This document shows, piece after piece, positions 1-9,345 of a DNA stretch of 61,495 bases. The DNA comes from Flavobacteriaceae bacterium UBA2765. GTDB taxonomy: Bacteria > Bacteroidota > Bacteroidia > Flavobacteriales > Flavobacteriaceae. Position 1 is the stretch's first letter. Each line of letters opens with the position of its first letter. Under the pieces are notes generated by a model. The model made no database searches. It had not been told where the DNA came from and saw only the letters and a list, made by a program, of their open reading frames with translations. The translations under genes were made by a program, and so were the position numbers. The stretch is from NCBI GenBank assembly GCA_002352665.1, contig DEIV01000095.1, positions 1 to 61,495 on the forward strand, read 5' to 3'.

Positions 1-346
1 AAACACTGAACTTCGATATAAATATTACTTCACATTCATTATCCGTCACTTTTTTAACTTTAAATATTCCAGTATATTTAGAAATTGGCATTGGAGTAGA
101 TATTATTACGAATTCCATATGATGCTTTTCAACGTCTATTTCAGTTAATTTCTCAACAATTTCCCCACCACCTTTTAGAAAAATATTTCGTATTGCACCA
201 ATGCCATTTCCTTTTAAATCAACCTTTTCAATTAATTCAGGTACAAATTTCTCTGTACCACCAAATTCAATTAATTTATTCCAAACCACCTCTGTTTTTA
301 ATTTGACAAATCCCTTAGAAGACACTTCACTTTTAATTTCATTCAT
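1..346 (-). CDS. SRPBCC (polyketide cyclase-like) protein, partial
   Basis: The gene runs off the left edge, so only the first ~115 codons are visible, reading leftward from an ATG at 346. The protein begins MNEIKSEVSSKGFVKLKTEV and continues with a pattern typical of START/SRPBCC small-ligand-binding domains: a hydrophobic first strand, G-x-G-A-x-R-x-I near the middle, then I-V-E-K-L-T-E and an M-P-I-S-x-Y turn. The function is unknown; the fold usually binds a hydrophobic ligand. Eight codons upstream in the same frame is a TAG stop (371-373), preceded by a lipoprotein signal peptide from an ATG at 427. The gene may therefore be a lipoprotein broken by a nonsense change, or it may really start at 346. 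It lies downstream of, and co-oriented with, an AraC regulator. Confidence 0.65.
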   Translation of the reverse strand, partial: MNEIKSEVSSKGFVKLKTEVVWNKLIEFGGTEKFVPELIEKVDLKGNGIGAIRNIFLKGGGEIVEKLTEIDVEKHHMEFVIISTPMPISKYTGIFKVKKVTDNECEVIFISKFSV

Positions 347-370
347 AACTTTTTTATTTGGTTTGTTAAT

Positions 371-427
371 CTACTCATTACAAGACGCAATTAAAACAAC
401 AATAATTGATAATACTATTTTATACAT
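371..427 (-). other. Orphan lipoprotein signal peptide ending at in-frame TAG
   Basis: From an ATG at 427 the minus strand encodes MYKIVLSIIVVLIASCNE and then TAG. This is a short basic start, a hydrophobic stretch and a lipobox-like IASC, as in Bacteroidota lipoproteins. The frame is the same as that of the SRPBCC domain that starts eight codons later. This looks like the original 5' end of that gene, separated by one amber codon. Confidence 0.55.
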
Positions 428-513
428 TTTATGTTTGTTTAAAATGCAAAGATATTTAGCTGTAAAAAGTAAAATCTAATAAAAAGTCAGAAATATCAAT
501 TTTCGGTCAAAAG

Positions 514-1386
514 TTATAATGCCTTAACCAGTCGTTTTCGAATGAGAAATTGTTTTGGTGTTTCATTATAAACTTTTCCAAATAAATTAATAAAATGAGA
601 AGCACTTTCAAAACCAACATTTAATGAAACTTGGTTGATACTTAAATCAGTTGTTTTAAGAAGATTCTTTGCCTTTTCAAGTTTTTTATTTATTAACCAT
701 TTCTTTGGTGTCGTTCCAAACTTTCGTTTAAAATCTCTTCTAAACGATGAAACACTTCTCCCAGTTAAAAAAGCATAATCTTCTATTAATAATGGTTTGT
801 CGAAATTGAGTTCCATTATTTCTTTAATATTTCTTTTTGTTAATTTTTGAAGAGATTTAAGTATTTGTATAAAATTGATTTTTTGGTCAGAATTATAAAA
901 TAAATGCAACAATTCTAAAAGTTTTAGTTTTGTTAAATCCTTGAATATATTTGCCTCATTTTGATAAAGTACAAGAATCGTTTCAGTAAATATTTTAAGT
1001 TTCTCTGAATATTTCATAACATAATCAAAGCTATCTGCACTATGAATGTCTTCCTTAGAATTCAGGAAATTATTTATTAATTCATCTTCAATGAAAAAAA
1101 ATACTGCTTCAAATTCTTTATTTTCAGGTATTATATCGGTAATCATATACCGACCTTTAGGAATAAAAACAACTTGATTTTGAGCAGCCAAAAATTGTTC
1201 TCCTTCATAATAAGTTTGAATTTTAAGTTTTCCTTTTAATACAACTGATATAACATGCGTTGCAACATAATGATCAATTTCAGTGTCTATTGTATCAATA
1301 TTTTTATAAACTATGCTTGAAAGCCCATCAACCATTATCTTTTTAACTTTATTATGTTTGTATAATAATTGTGGAACTACTTTCAT
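514..1386 (-). CDS. AraC-family transcriptional regulator
   Basis: This is a 290-residue one-domain-pair regulator. The N-terminal ~170 residues look like a cupin-type sensor (beta-rich, with a segment VVLKGKLKIQTYYEGEQF). The C-terminal ~95 residues carry the two helix-turn-helix motifs of AraC proteins, including FLTGRSVSSFRRDFKRKFG, the second-helix signature VSLNVGFESASHFINLFGK and the closing ETPKQF. It probably senses an unknown small molecule and activates nearby genes. The SRPBCC gene directly downstream on the same strand is the obvious candidate target or operon partner, but nothing in the sequence proves this. Confidence 0.9.
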   Translation of the reverse strand: MKVVPQLLYKHNKVKKIMVDGLSSIVYKNIDTIDTEIDHYVATHVISVVLKGKLKIQTYYEGEQFLAAQNQVVFIPKGRYMITDIIPENKEFEAVFFFIEDELINNFLNSKEDIHSADSFDYVMKYSEKLKIFTETILVLYQNEANIFKDLTKLKLLELLHLFYNSDQKINFIQILKSLQKLTKRNIKEIMELNFDKPLLIEDYAFLTGRSVSSFRRDFKRKFGTTPKKWLINKKLEKAKNLLKTTDLSINQVSLNVGFESASHFINLFGKVYNETPKQFLIRKRLVKAL

Positions 1387-1490
1387 GTTAATTCTTGAAA
1401 ATTTAATTTTTTAAAGTATTAAACCGATTACATAAGATTGTTTAGATAATTCTAGCGGAATGTAACACCATTAATAATTAGTTTGTAATA

Positions 1491-3866
1491 TTATTTTTCC
1501 GGCACCAACACCAATATATTTTCAAAGGCTCTAATTTTGTCTTCATTTAATAACATTGGTACAAATTCACCTTTATTAAACTTTTCAGCCTGATCCTCAT
1601 AATGCTTACTTTGTGGATTGCCAGATTGACCAGTAGGTAATATACTCATGCCGTTTTCAACATCAGAAAAATCAATTACTCTACGTGTTGAAGGTCCTGA
1701 AGTTACTTTATAATAGCCAGTACTATCTAAATTAAATGCCAAATTATTAATCACTCTACTTGCTCCATTAATTTGAAACGGACCTACATTAAAATAGCTA
1801 CGCAACCAAGAAACTTTACCCATAGGATGTTCATGCTCCAACGTATGAACTTTATCCCAAGTCCAATCATTAATCTCAGTTCCTAACTGATTTTCAATAA
1901 AAGCAATGGCATTTTTAAATGATTGTGTCAAAATAACTTGTCTGGTCTCTTTTTGATCTGTTGTGGATATATTATCCCACCAGACAGAATTTTCTCTAGA
2001 TAATTGTACAACCGTCATCTTTCTCTGTATATGCGTATTTATAAATTGATTAAAACTCTCTCCCATTTCATCCTTAAAGGTATTTACTAAAAACTCATAT
2101 AAAAAACGATTGTAAATGGTTGGAGCAATACTTTCTAAATTATAAGTCCCATCCCATTTTTGAATTATTAGAACGGCTTCTTTTTCGGTTTCTGAAAATT
2201 GTTTAGTATCAAGACTTTTTACAATCACTTTTATTATTGATGGTGCAACTGAACTGGTAACATCAGTAATCATCTCCATTACATCTTCTTTGCTAAAATC
2301 ATTTTTAGCTTCTAATAAATTTACAATGCGTTTGGCCCTATCCTCAGGCAAATAATACCCCGGATACAACATTCCGGCAATCGAATCCGGCTGATTATTA
2401 GCAGAATACACATAATTCCATGCAGGATTGATAGCTTGTGGATTCTCTTCAAAATCTAAATACTCTTTTTGATCATCTGTACTATTACCATTAAGGATAG
2501 CAAATGTATTTACGTTATTAGTATATTTATATAGCTTGGCAGAAGCAAACCAAGCAATATTATTTTCGGCATCGCCGTACATAATATTTAATCCCGGGGC
2601 ATGTAACATTGCAGCTCCTTGTCTAAACTCTGTTAAAGAATTAGAATGAGACAATTTATATGCCACATCTAACATTTTATTTGGCAGGCTTGTATAAACC
2701 CAATCCATTGCAATGGGTCGTTTATCATTAATATGGTCAATAATACTATTCATAATTGGCCCGTGTTTACTTACTTTAACATTATAACTTATAGATTCTC
2801 CACCCTTAATTTTAATTACCTTTTTTTTAATTTTATAGGATTCCAATCCGTTAGGTGTTTGATATTGATTCGAGTTATTGGGATGATCTTCTTCAAAATA
2901 GAAATCGATATCATCATTTTCAAACATGGTCAATCCATATGCATATTCTCTGTTATGTGCTAATAAAGGAAAAGGAGTTAAGGCTAAATTATATCCATAC
3001 ATCTCATAATTAGGTGTTTTTATATGAGATTGATACCAAACCGATGGTTGGGCAAAACCTATATGTGGATCATTAGCAAAAATAACCTTACCATTTTTAG
3101 TTTTTTCCGGAGCAATAACCCAACTGTTGCTCCCAATAAATGGAGAGATTGGTAATTGCTTATATATTTCATTTATTGCTTGTGCCAATTTGGTTTCAAG
3201 AATTCCGTTTTTCTGATTTTTAATAAGTGTAATATTATCTAAGGGAATATTTAATTCCTGTAAATAATCAGCACCTAATTTTTCTTTGATTTCAGTCATT
3301 AACGGATCTGTTTTGTGAGCCTGAGCAAAACTAAATGACATGTATCCAAACACATTATACACATCTTTTAAGGTATATTCTTCTTTCACTATTCCCAATG
3401 CATAAAACTCAATAGGTGTAGTTCCGTTATTGATAAATTGATTTACGCCATCTAAATATGCCATGGTTAATTGATAAGCCTCACTATTTTTGTCCAACTG
3501 TTGAATGGTTTTTTCTGATGCTTCTTCAATACCTAAGCCTGAGAAAAATTTATCAGTTCTAATTAATTTTTCCCCAAACAATTCTGATAATCTTCCAGCA
3601 GCTATACGTCTCATCACTTCCATTTGCCAAAGCCTGTCTTGTGCGTGTACATAACCTAAAGCTCTACGAGCATCTAATTCATTTTGAGCATAAATATGAG
3701 GCACACCATAATCATCATAAAAGACTTCTACTTTATCCTGTAATGAGCTAAGTGCTAATTCACCATTATAGGTCGGTTTTAAGCTATTTTTAAAGATGAA
3801 TCCTCCTGCCAATAGGAGGATCAATACAATTGCTAAGAATATTAGAATTTTTTTATGGAGTCGCAT
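1491..3866 (-). CDS. Penicillin acylase family protein (Ntn hydrolase)
   Basis: This is a 791-residue precursor of the penicillin amidase family, which cleaves amide bonds such as those in beta-lactams or acyl-homoserine lactones; the substrate cannot be told from sequence. Residues 7-26 form one hydrophobic anchor or signal segment, so it should act in the periplasm. The YDDYGVPHIYA and GYVHAQDRLWQMEVMRR motifs of the A chain are present. The autoprocessing site is IGSNSWVIAP, which makes Ser246 the predicted nucleophile and new B-chain N-terminus. Length and order fit the usual signal, A chain, spacer, B chain layout. It lies 94 bp downstream of coxA but is separated from it by a terminator, so it is probably transcribed on its own. 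Confidence 0.9.
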   Translation of the reverse strand: MRLHKKILIFLAIVLILLLAGGFIFKNSLKPTYNGELALSSLQDKVEVFYDDYGVPHIYAQNELDARRALGYVHAQDRLWQMEVMRRIAAGRLSELFGEKLIRTDKFFSGLGIEEASEKTIQQLDKNSEAYQLTMAYLDGVNQFINNGTTPIEFYALGIVKEEYTLKDVYNVFGYMSFSFAQAHKTDPLMTEIKEKLGADYLQELNIPLDNITLIKNQKNGILETKLAQAINEIYKQLPISPFIGSNSWVIAPEKTKNGKVIFANDPHIGFAQPSVWYQSHIKTPNYEMYGYNLALTPFPLLAHNREYAYGLTMFENDDIDFYFEEDHPNNSNQYQTPNGLESYKIKKKVIKIKGGESISYNVKVSKHGPIMNSIIDHINDKRPIAMDWVYTSLPNKMLDVAYKLSHSNSLTEFRQGAAMLHAPGLNIMYGDAENNIAWFASAKLYKYTNNVNTFAILNGNSTDDQKEYLDFEENPQAINPAWNYVYSANNQPDSIAGMLYPGYYLPEDRAKRIVNLLEAKNDFSKEDVMEMITDVTSSVAPSIIKVIVKSLDTKQFSETEKEAVLIIQKWDGTYNLESIAPTIYNRFLYEFLVNTFKDEMGESFNQFINTHIQRKMTVVQLSRENSVWWDNISTTDQKETRQVILTQSFKNAIAFIENQLGTEINDWTWDKVHTLEHEHPMGKVSWLRSYFNVGPFQINGASRVINNLAFNLDSTGYYKVTSGPSTRRVIDFSDVENGMSILPTGQSGNPQSKHYEDQAEKFNKGEFVPMLLNEDKIRAFENILVLVPEK

Positions 3867-3902
3867 GGGTCTTTATTGTTATGTTGTTCAAATATAGAGA
3901 AA

Positions 3903-3938
3903 TAAAAAAGCAGTCATAAATAATATGGCTGCTTTTTA
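3903..3938 (-). terminator. Intrinsic terminator after coxA
   Basis: A 13-bp stem with one G-T wobble (3905-3917 with 3925-3937) encloses a 7-nt AT loop. Read on the minus strand it is followed by a run of T. It ends the long act-cox operon before the penicillin acylase gene. Confidence 0.75.
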
Positions 3939-3959
3939 ATTAATTATCTTATTTAAAGA

Positions 3960-5729
3960 TTAAAACTCTTCCTCTCCATTCCTAATTGGAACCGTTTGAA
4001 GCGTAAAATCTTGACCACCCCATAACTCTCCATTTTCATCTAACTTACTATAATCATAAGCCCAACGATGCACAGCTGGTATTTCTCCAGGCCAGTTACC
4101 ATGCATATGTTCTATCGGCGTTGTCCATTCTAACGTATTTGCTTTCCATGGATTTTTACTCGCTTTTTTCCCTTTAGATATACTAAAGAAAAAATTAGCT
4201 AAAAATATAATTTGAGCCAAACCACCAATAATAGCAAAAACGGTCATTAATTTATTGATATCTGCTAAATCATCAAAAATAGGAAAAGCTGTGTTGTTAT
4301 AATAACGTCGAGGTAAACCTGCCAATCCGACAAAATGCATAGGGAAAAATACGCCATAAGCAGCAATGGCTGTCAACCAAAAATGAAGGTATCCTAAGTC
4401 TTTATTCATCATTCTACCATACATTTTAGGAAACCAATGATAGACACCTGCAAACATTCCAAAAATAGCAGATACACCCATTACTAAATGAAAATGTGCT
4501 ATTACAAAATAAGTATCGTGTACATTTATATCTAATGCACTATCTCCTAATATTAATCCTGTTAATCCACCGGTAATAAAAGTAGAAACAAAACCAATTG
4601 AATATAACATCGCCGGATTCATTTGTATATTACCTTTCCAGATGGTGGTAATCCAATTGAAAGATTTTACTGCAGAAGGAATGGCAATTAATAAAGTTGT
4701 AAAGGTAAATACTGAACCCAGAAACGGATTCATTCCAGTAACAAACATGTGATGCCCCCATACAATAGTAGATAGAAATGCTATAGCAATAATAGATATG
4801 ATCATTGCTCTATATCCAAATATCGGTTTACGAGAATTTACGGCTAGCACTTCAGAAACAATGCCCATAGCAGGTAAAATAACAATATACACTTCAGGAT
4901 GGCCCAAGAACCAAAATAAGTGTTCAAAAAGTACAGGCGAACCACCTTTATAATGTAGTACTTCTCCAGCTAAATAAATATCCGACAAATAGAAAGAAGT
5001 TCCAAAACTTCTATCAAAAATTAACAATAAAGCCGCCGATAATAATACAGGGAAAGAAACCACACCAATAATTGCAGTAACAAAAAATGCCCAAATGGTC
5101 AACGGCAATCTCGTCATTTTCATCCCTTTAGTTCTTAAATTCAAGACGGTAACAATATAATTTAAAGCTCCCAATAATGAAGAGGCAATAAATATAGCCA
5201 TAGAGATTAGCCATAGTGTCATTCCCAAACCGGAACCGGCAATGGCCTGCGGTAAAGCACTCAATGGTGGATAGATAGTCCAACCCGCAGAAGCAGGACC
5301 AGTTTCAATAAACAATGATGCTACCATGATCACACTTGATAAAAAGAATAGCCAGTAAGACACCATATTCAAAAAACCAGATGCCATGTCGCGTGCACCA
5401 ATTTGCAAGGGTATTAATAAATTACTAAACGTACCACTTAGACCTGCTGTTAGTACAAAAAACACCATAATAGTACCATGTATGGTCACTAAAGACAAAT
5501 ACATGTCTGGGGTCATTACACCACCTTCACCAGCCCTTCCTAAAAAAGCTTCAATAATGCTGAAAGACTGTTCAGGATAGGCCAATTGCAAACGAAATAA
5601 CATAGACATAAACACACCTATAACACCCATAATAATACCCGTTATCAGGTATTGTTTGGAAATCATTTTATGATCTTGACTAAAGATATACTTCGTTACA
5701 AAAGTTTCTTTATGATGATGATCTGACAT
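3960..5729 (-). CDS. coxA: Cytochrome c oxidase subunit I
   Basis: This is the catalytic subunit (589 aa, about 12 membrane helices) of a heme-copper terminal oxidase, which reduces O2 to water while pumping protons. Visible ligands are His84 (VTIHGTIM) for the low-spin heme, HPEVY at 277-281 (CuB histidine and cross-linked tyrosine), the His326-His327 pair in WGHHMFVTG for CuB, and HDTYFVIAHFHLVMG near 404-418 for Mg and the heme irons. It is the last gene of the act-cox operon, 26 bp after coxB. No subunit III or IV gene follows, so these must be elsewhere in the genome or absent. Confidence 0.97.
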   Translation of the reverse strand: MSDHHHKETFVTKYIFSQDHKMISKQYLITGIIMGVIGVFMSMLFRLQLAYPEQSFSIIEAFLGRAGEGGVMTPDMYLSLVTIHGTIMVFFVLTAGLSGTFSNLLIPLQIGARDMASGFLNMVSYWLFFLSSVIMVASLFIETGPASAGWTIYPPLSALPQAIAGSGLGMTLWLISMAIFIASSLLGALNYIVTVLNLRTKGMKMTRLPLTIWAFFVTAIIGVVSFPVLLSAALLLIFDRSFGTSFYLSDIYLAGEVLHYKGGSPVLFEHLFWFLGHPEVYIVILPAMGIVSEVLAVNSRKPIFGYRAMIISIIAIAFLSTIVWGHHMFVTGMNPFLGSVFTFTTLLIAIPSAVKSFNWITTIWKGNIQMNPAMLYSIGFVSTFITGGLTGLILGDSALDINVHDTYFVIAHFHLVMGVSAIFGMFAGVYHWFPKMYGRMMNKDLGYLHFWLTAIAAYGVFFPMHFVGLAGLPRRYYNNTAFPIFDDLADINKLMTVFAIIGGLAQIIFLANFFFSISKGKKASKNPWKANTLEWTTPIEHMHGNWPGEIPAVHRWAYDYSKLDENGELWGGQDFTLQTVPIRNGEEEF

Positions 5730-5755
5730 ATTGTTAAATATTAATTTTTTATTAT

Positions 5756-6796
5756 TTATTTAGTTTGAGCAAATGTTTTTTGAGTAGCCAACCATTTGTT
5801 AAAATCAGGTTCTTCATCAACAACTATTTTCAATTGCATATTATAATGTGAAGAACCACATATTTTATTACAGAGCAATAAGTAGTCAAATTCAACTTCT
5901 TCTTCCCCTTTTTCTTTTCTCAGCACATTAATATGTTTAAACTTTGCTTGCGTATCTTTATCTAATCTCATTTCAGCAGTTGTAACGCTAGGTGTAAAAG
6001 CCATTTCAGTAACCATACCCGGCACGCAATTCATTTGGGCTCTAAAGTGAGGCATATATGCAGAGTGTAAAACATCTTGAGAGCGTAATTTAAAGATTAC
6101 TTTTCTGTCTTTTGGAAGATGTAATTCTTTAACAAATTTACCTTCACCTACAGTTAAAGGAACGTCATCAGATGCATTTTTATCAGAAAAATCAACACCC
6201 ATCGTATTTAAACCTTCAATAAAACGAACATTGGCATTACCTAATTCGTTATCGGCACCCGCATAACGAGCTTCCCATTGAAATTGCTTTGCATATAATT
6301 CAACTATTAAAGGATTTTCAGCATCAGAAGAATCCATAACATGATTCCATGTCCAAAGTCCATAGATAATCAATCCGGAAAGTACAATTGTAGGTATCAC
6401 GGTCCAGATAGTTTCCAGCTTATGACTATCAGCAAAAAAGTACGCCTTTCTATTATGAATTCCTCTATACTTAAAAGTAAAAAAGAACAATATAAATTGA
6501 ATGATAAACTGAACTACCAAGATCAATCCCATTGTAAGTTTAAATAGCACATCTATATGATGACCTTCGGCTGATGCCGATAATTGTGGTAATAACACAT
6601 CTTTATGGCCTATCAAACTATTTAACATTAAGCCATAAATAAATGCCATTAGACCTAACATCAACCAACCATTGATATTATTCTCTTTTTCTGTAGCCGT
6701 CTGATCGTCAACTTTAGTCAAGCCTAACAGCTTGACAAATTGCCAAGATGCAACAATTAATACTACGAAAATTATAATAAAAAATAGTGCCTTCAT
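5756..6796 (-). CDS. coxB: Cytochrome c oxidase subunit II
   Basis: This 346-residue protein accepts electrons from cytochrome c through a binuclear CuA centre and passes them to subunit I. The CuA ligands are intact near the C-terminus: Cys309, Cys313, His317 and Met320 in CNKICGSSHYNM, with an upstream His in DVLHSAYMP. There are about four hydrophobic segments before the periplasmic cupredoxin domain, two more than the two helices of the classical subunit; this N-terminal extension includes MKALFFIIIFVVLIVASW and LMLGLMAFIYGLML. The gene lies between actF and coxA in the same operon. Confidence 0.95.
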   Translation of the reverse strand: MKALFFIIIFVVLIVASWQFVKLLGLTKVDDQTATEKENNINGWLMLGLMAFIYGLMLNSLIGHKDVLLPQLSASAEGHHIDVLFKLTMGLILVVQFIIQFILFFFTFKYRGIHNRKAYFFADSHKLETIWTVIPTIVLSGLIIYGLWTWNHVMDSSDAENPLIVELYAKQFQWEARYAGADNELGNANVRFIEGLNTMGVDFSDKNASDDVPLTVGEGKFVKELHLPKDRKVIFKLRSQDVLHSAYMPHFRAQMNCVPGMVTEMAFTPSVTTAEMRLDKDTQAKFKHINVLRKEKGEEEVEFDYLLLCNKICGSSHYNMQLKIVVDEEPDFNKWLATQKTFAQTK

Positions 6797-6814
6797 TTCT
6801 TGTTTTGATAATTT

Positions 6815-8197
6815 TTAATAATAATGGTAAACTTCACTTTCTTTCATAAATGGATTTCCTTTAGCATGAAGTGGAACTTTTGTTAATGCATTAAATACTA
6901 CATATAAAAACAATCCTAAAAAGAATAGTATCGCACCAATTTCGGGAATTCCGAAATGCAATTCATTTCCTACAGTACCAGGAGCAACCATAACAAAGAG
7001 ATCAATATAATGCCCTGCTAAAATTACCAATCCGGAAATTGCCAAAAACCATGGTTTATTTTTATAATCTTTATTCATTAAAATTAATACCGGAAATACA
7101 AAGTTCATAATCAGCATTCCAATAAATAGAGGCTGATAACTACCTAATAATCTCGGCATAAAATATACTACTTCTTCTGGAATATTTGCATACCATTGTA
7201 ACATAAATTGATCAAACCATAAATATGTCCAAAATATACTAAAACCAAACATGTATTTACCTAAATCGTGAACATGACTATCGTTTACATTAGGCAATGC
7301 TCCTTTTGATCTTAAATACATAGTTACCAAGGCAATTACCGTAATTGCCGATACTAACATACTTGAAAATACATAGAATGGATATAATTGACTAAACCAG
7401 TGATGGTCTATAGCCATCAACCAGTCAAATGCCATAAACAATTCTGATACTAAAAATAAGGCTAAAAATATAACTGAATATTTAAAATTCTTATTGAAAT
7501 GTTTTATATCTGTAGCATTATCCTGAGCCCTGGAATTTTTAACCATTAAATGTCTAAAACCAACCCAAATTAGTACGTAAATTACTGACCTGATCAACCA
7601 ACCCGGAAGGTTTAACCACCAATCTTTGGTTTCCATTGCAAAATCATAATTTTCTGCTGTTGGATCAATACTGGTATACATCCAAGCAAACATATGATTG
7701 CCATGACCTACTGACGAGTATATTAAAAAAGCCAATACTATTAATGAACCTGGTAAAATATATGCTGTGATGCCTTCCATCACTCTAAATAATACTGGTG
7801 ACCATCCTGCAGAAGCAGCCCTTTGCATGGCATAAAAAACCAACACACAAACTGCTATCAATAAAAAGAATAACATCGCCACATAAACTGCCGACCATGG
7901 TCTATTTTGAGACTGCATCAATACATGCTCCAAATGATGTTCATCAGCATGAGCATCATGTGAATCAGCCGTTACAGCGTGTTCATCTGCAGTTCCATGT
8001 TCACTAACCGGAGCTTTATGGCCGGTATCAGCAACATGTTCTGTTGTTGTTCCATGCGTTTCTTCAGCATGTTGCATCATTTCTTTAATATCATCAGTTG
8101 TTTTTGGTGCAGTAAAAAAACCGTAACCTATCCCTAAAGCACCAAGGATGACCAATGCAATAGAAAAAGTTTTTAATTTACTTGAAAATGTGTACAT
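6815..8197 (-). CDS. actF: Alternative Complex III subunit ActF
   Basis: This is a 460-residue multi-helix membrane protein with about ten transmembrane segments, a paralogue of the ActC/NrfD fold, and part of the membrane quinol-oxidising module of Alternative Complex III. It is assigned from its position between actE and coxB and from its topology. Residues ~35-90 between the first and second helices are unusually rich in His, Asp and Glu (for example DSHDAHADEHHLEH). That loop could bind metal ions, but no role is established. The predicted function is quinone-site and structural support rather than cofactor binding. Confidence 0.88.
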   Translation of the reverse strand: MYTFSSKLKTFSIALVILGALGIGYGFFTAPKTTDDIKEMMQHAEETHGTTTEHVADTGHKAPVSEHGTADEHAVTADSHDAHADEHHLEHVLMQSQNRPWSAVYVAMLFFLLIAVCVLVFYAMQRAASAGWSPVLFRVMEGITAYILPGSLIVLAFLIYSSVGHGNHMFAWMYTSIDPTAENYDFAMETKDWWLNLPGWLIRSVIYVLIWVGFRHLMVKNSRAQDNATDIKHFNKNFKYSVIFLALFLVSELFMAFDWLMAIDHHWFSQLYPFYVFSSMLVSAITVIALVTMYLRSKGALPNVNDSHVHDLGKYMFGFSIFWTYLWFDQFMLQWYANIPEEVVYFMPRLLGSYQPLFIGMLIMNFVFPVLILMNKDYKNKPWFLAISGLVILAGHYIDLFVMVAPGTVGNELHFGIPEIGAILFFLGLFLYVVFNALTKVPLHAKGNPFMKESEVYHYY

Positions 8198-8223
8198 ATC
8201 TTATCTTAATTCCGGCTAACCGT

Positions 8224-8817
8224 TTATTTTAATAAATCTTTTCTCAATTGTTCAACATAATGTGTTACTTGCCATCTTTCCTTTGCATTTAGTTGAGAGG
8301 CATGCGAACCCATCAAATTTCTTCCATACATAATTACATGGTAAATACTACCTTCTGTTATGACTCTATCTTTATAATTAGGCACGCCTAAAAATTTCTC
8401 GTTTTTAACTAGATCACCTTGACCATCTCCTTGTAAACCATGACAAGTAGCACAGTAAATATCGTATAAGTGTTTGCCTTGAGCTAAGTTGGCTTTAGAA
8501 ACTCTGTAAATTGAATCTAATGGTGCCTTAACTTTTAGCGGAGATATCAATGAATCTTTTGCTTTTTGATAACCTGCTTCATTATCCATATAATCATAAG
8601 GCACTTTACCTCTTGCAATTGTACCCTCAACAGGTGCTTGTGCTGACATTCCGTTCTTAAAAACAGGATGATCTGCAGAATAGGCTTCATAAGGTATGGC
8701 ATCATACATATCAGTATCGCCCATATATTGTACCTTTCTATTTCTTTGTTCAGAATTACATGATACCAATGCAACAATTAAAACGAATATTGATGTTATT
8801 TTAATAAAGCTTTTCAT
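8224..8817 (-). CDS. actE: Alternative Complex III subunit ActE, monoheme cytochrome c lipoprotein
   Basis: This 197-residue protein has a lipoprotein signal ending in VALVSC (Cys20) and one heme c site, CATCH at 122-126, followed by GLQGDGQGDL as in class I cytochromes. The axial Met is probably the one in MYGRNLMGSH. It should be tethered to the membrane on the periplasmic side and carry electrons within or out of the Act complex toward the adjacent oxidase. It starts one base after actD ends, which indicates tight operon coupling. Confidence 0.92.
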   Translation of the reverse strand: MKSFIKITSIFVLIVALVSCNSEQRNRKVQYMGDTDMYDAIPYEAYSADHPVFKNGMSAQAPVEGTIARGKVPYDYMDNEAGYQKAKDSLISPLKVKAPLDSIYRVSKANLAQGKHLYDIYCATCHGLQGDGQGDLVKNEKFLGVPNYKDRVITEGSIYHVIMYGRNLMGSHASQLNAKERWQVTHYVEQLRKDLLK

Positions 8818-8818
8818 T

Positions 8819-9343
8819 TTAGTGATTTTCTTTTACTGTAATTTCTATTGCTCCTGTTTTTTCTAATAATGAAGTCAATTCACTTTCATTACCATCAACA
8901 GCTATTTCCATTAAAAACTTATCGTCAGTAGTTCTAGGATCTGGATTACTTGCCGTTTGAAATGGCCAAATTTTACTACGCATGTAAAAAGTAATAACCA
9001 TAAGATGTGCTGCAAAAAACACCGTCATTTCAAACATAACCGGTACAAACGCAGGCATATTTTCAGCAAAACTAAAACTAGGTTTACCACCTATGTTTTG
9101 AGGCCAATCTTGAATCATAATCAAATTTAAAAACCAGATAGAAAAGCATAAGCCTGTAATACCATAAATAAATGATGTTATGGCTATTTTTGTTGGTGCT
9201 AAACCCATAGCTCTATCTAAACCATGTACAGGAAACGGTGTATAGACTTCTTCTATATGATGGTGAGCTGCACGCACTTCTTTAACAGCTGTCATTAATA
9301 CATCATCATCATCATACAAAGCGTGTATTACTTTAGAACTCAT
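8819..9343 (-). CDS. actD: Alternative Complex III subunit ActD (DUF3341 family)
   Basis: This is a 174-residue subunit with two membrane helices (about 55-75 and 98-118) and a soluble N-terminal part beginning ALYDDDDVLMTAVKEVRAA, typical of the DUF3341 ActD family. It carries no cofactor motifs, and in known complexes ActD is a small structural subunit. The conserved YTPFPVHGLDRAMGL segment precedes the first helix. It sits between actC and actE with gaps of 1-2 bp. Confidence 0.92.
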   Translation of the reverse strand: MSSKVIHALYDDDDVLMTAVKEVRAAHHHIEEVYTPFPVHGLDRAMGLAPTKIAITSFIYGITGLCFSIWFLNLIMIQDWPQNIGGKPSFSFAENMPAFVPVMFEMTVFFAAHLMVITFYMRSKIWPFQTASNPDPRTTDDKFLMEIAVDGNESELTSLLEKTGAIEITVKENH

Positions 9344-9345
9344 AA

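Noticed and set aside
201..479. Plus-strand open frame of 92 codons at the left edge
   Set aside because: It lies opposite the SRPBCC domain and signal peptide on the minus strand, which have clear family features. The plus-strand product resembles nothing and is rich in Phe/Ser/Asn, as expected for a shadow frame.
8547..8777. Second minus-strand frame inside actE
   Set aside because: actE has a lipobox and a CATCH heme site in the other frame, and the overlapping frame has no recognisable features.
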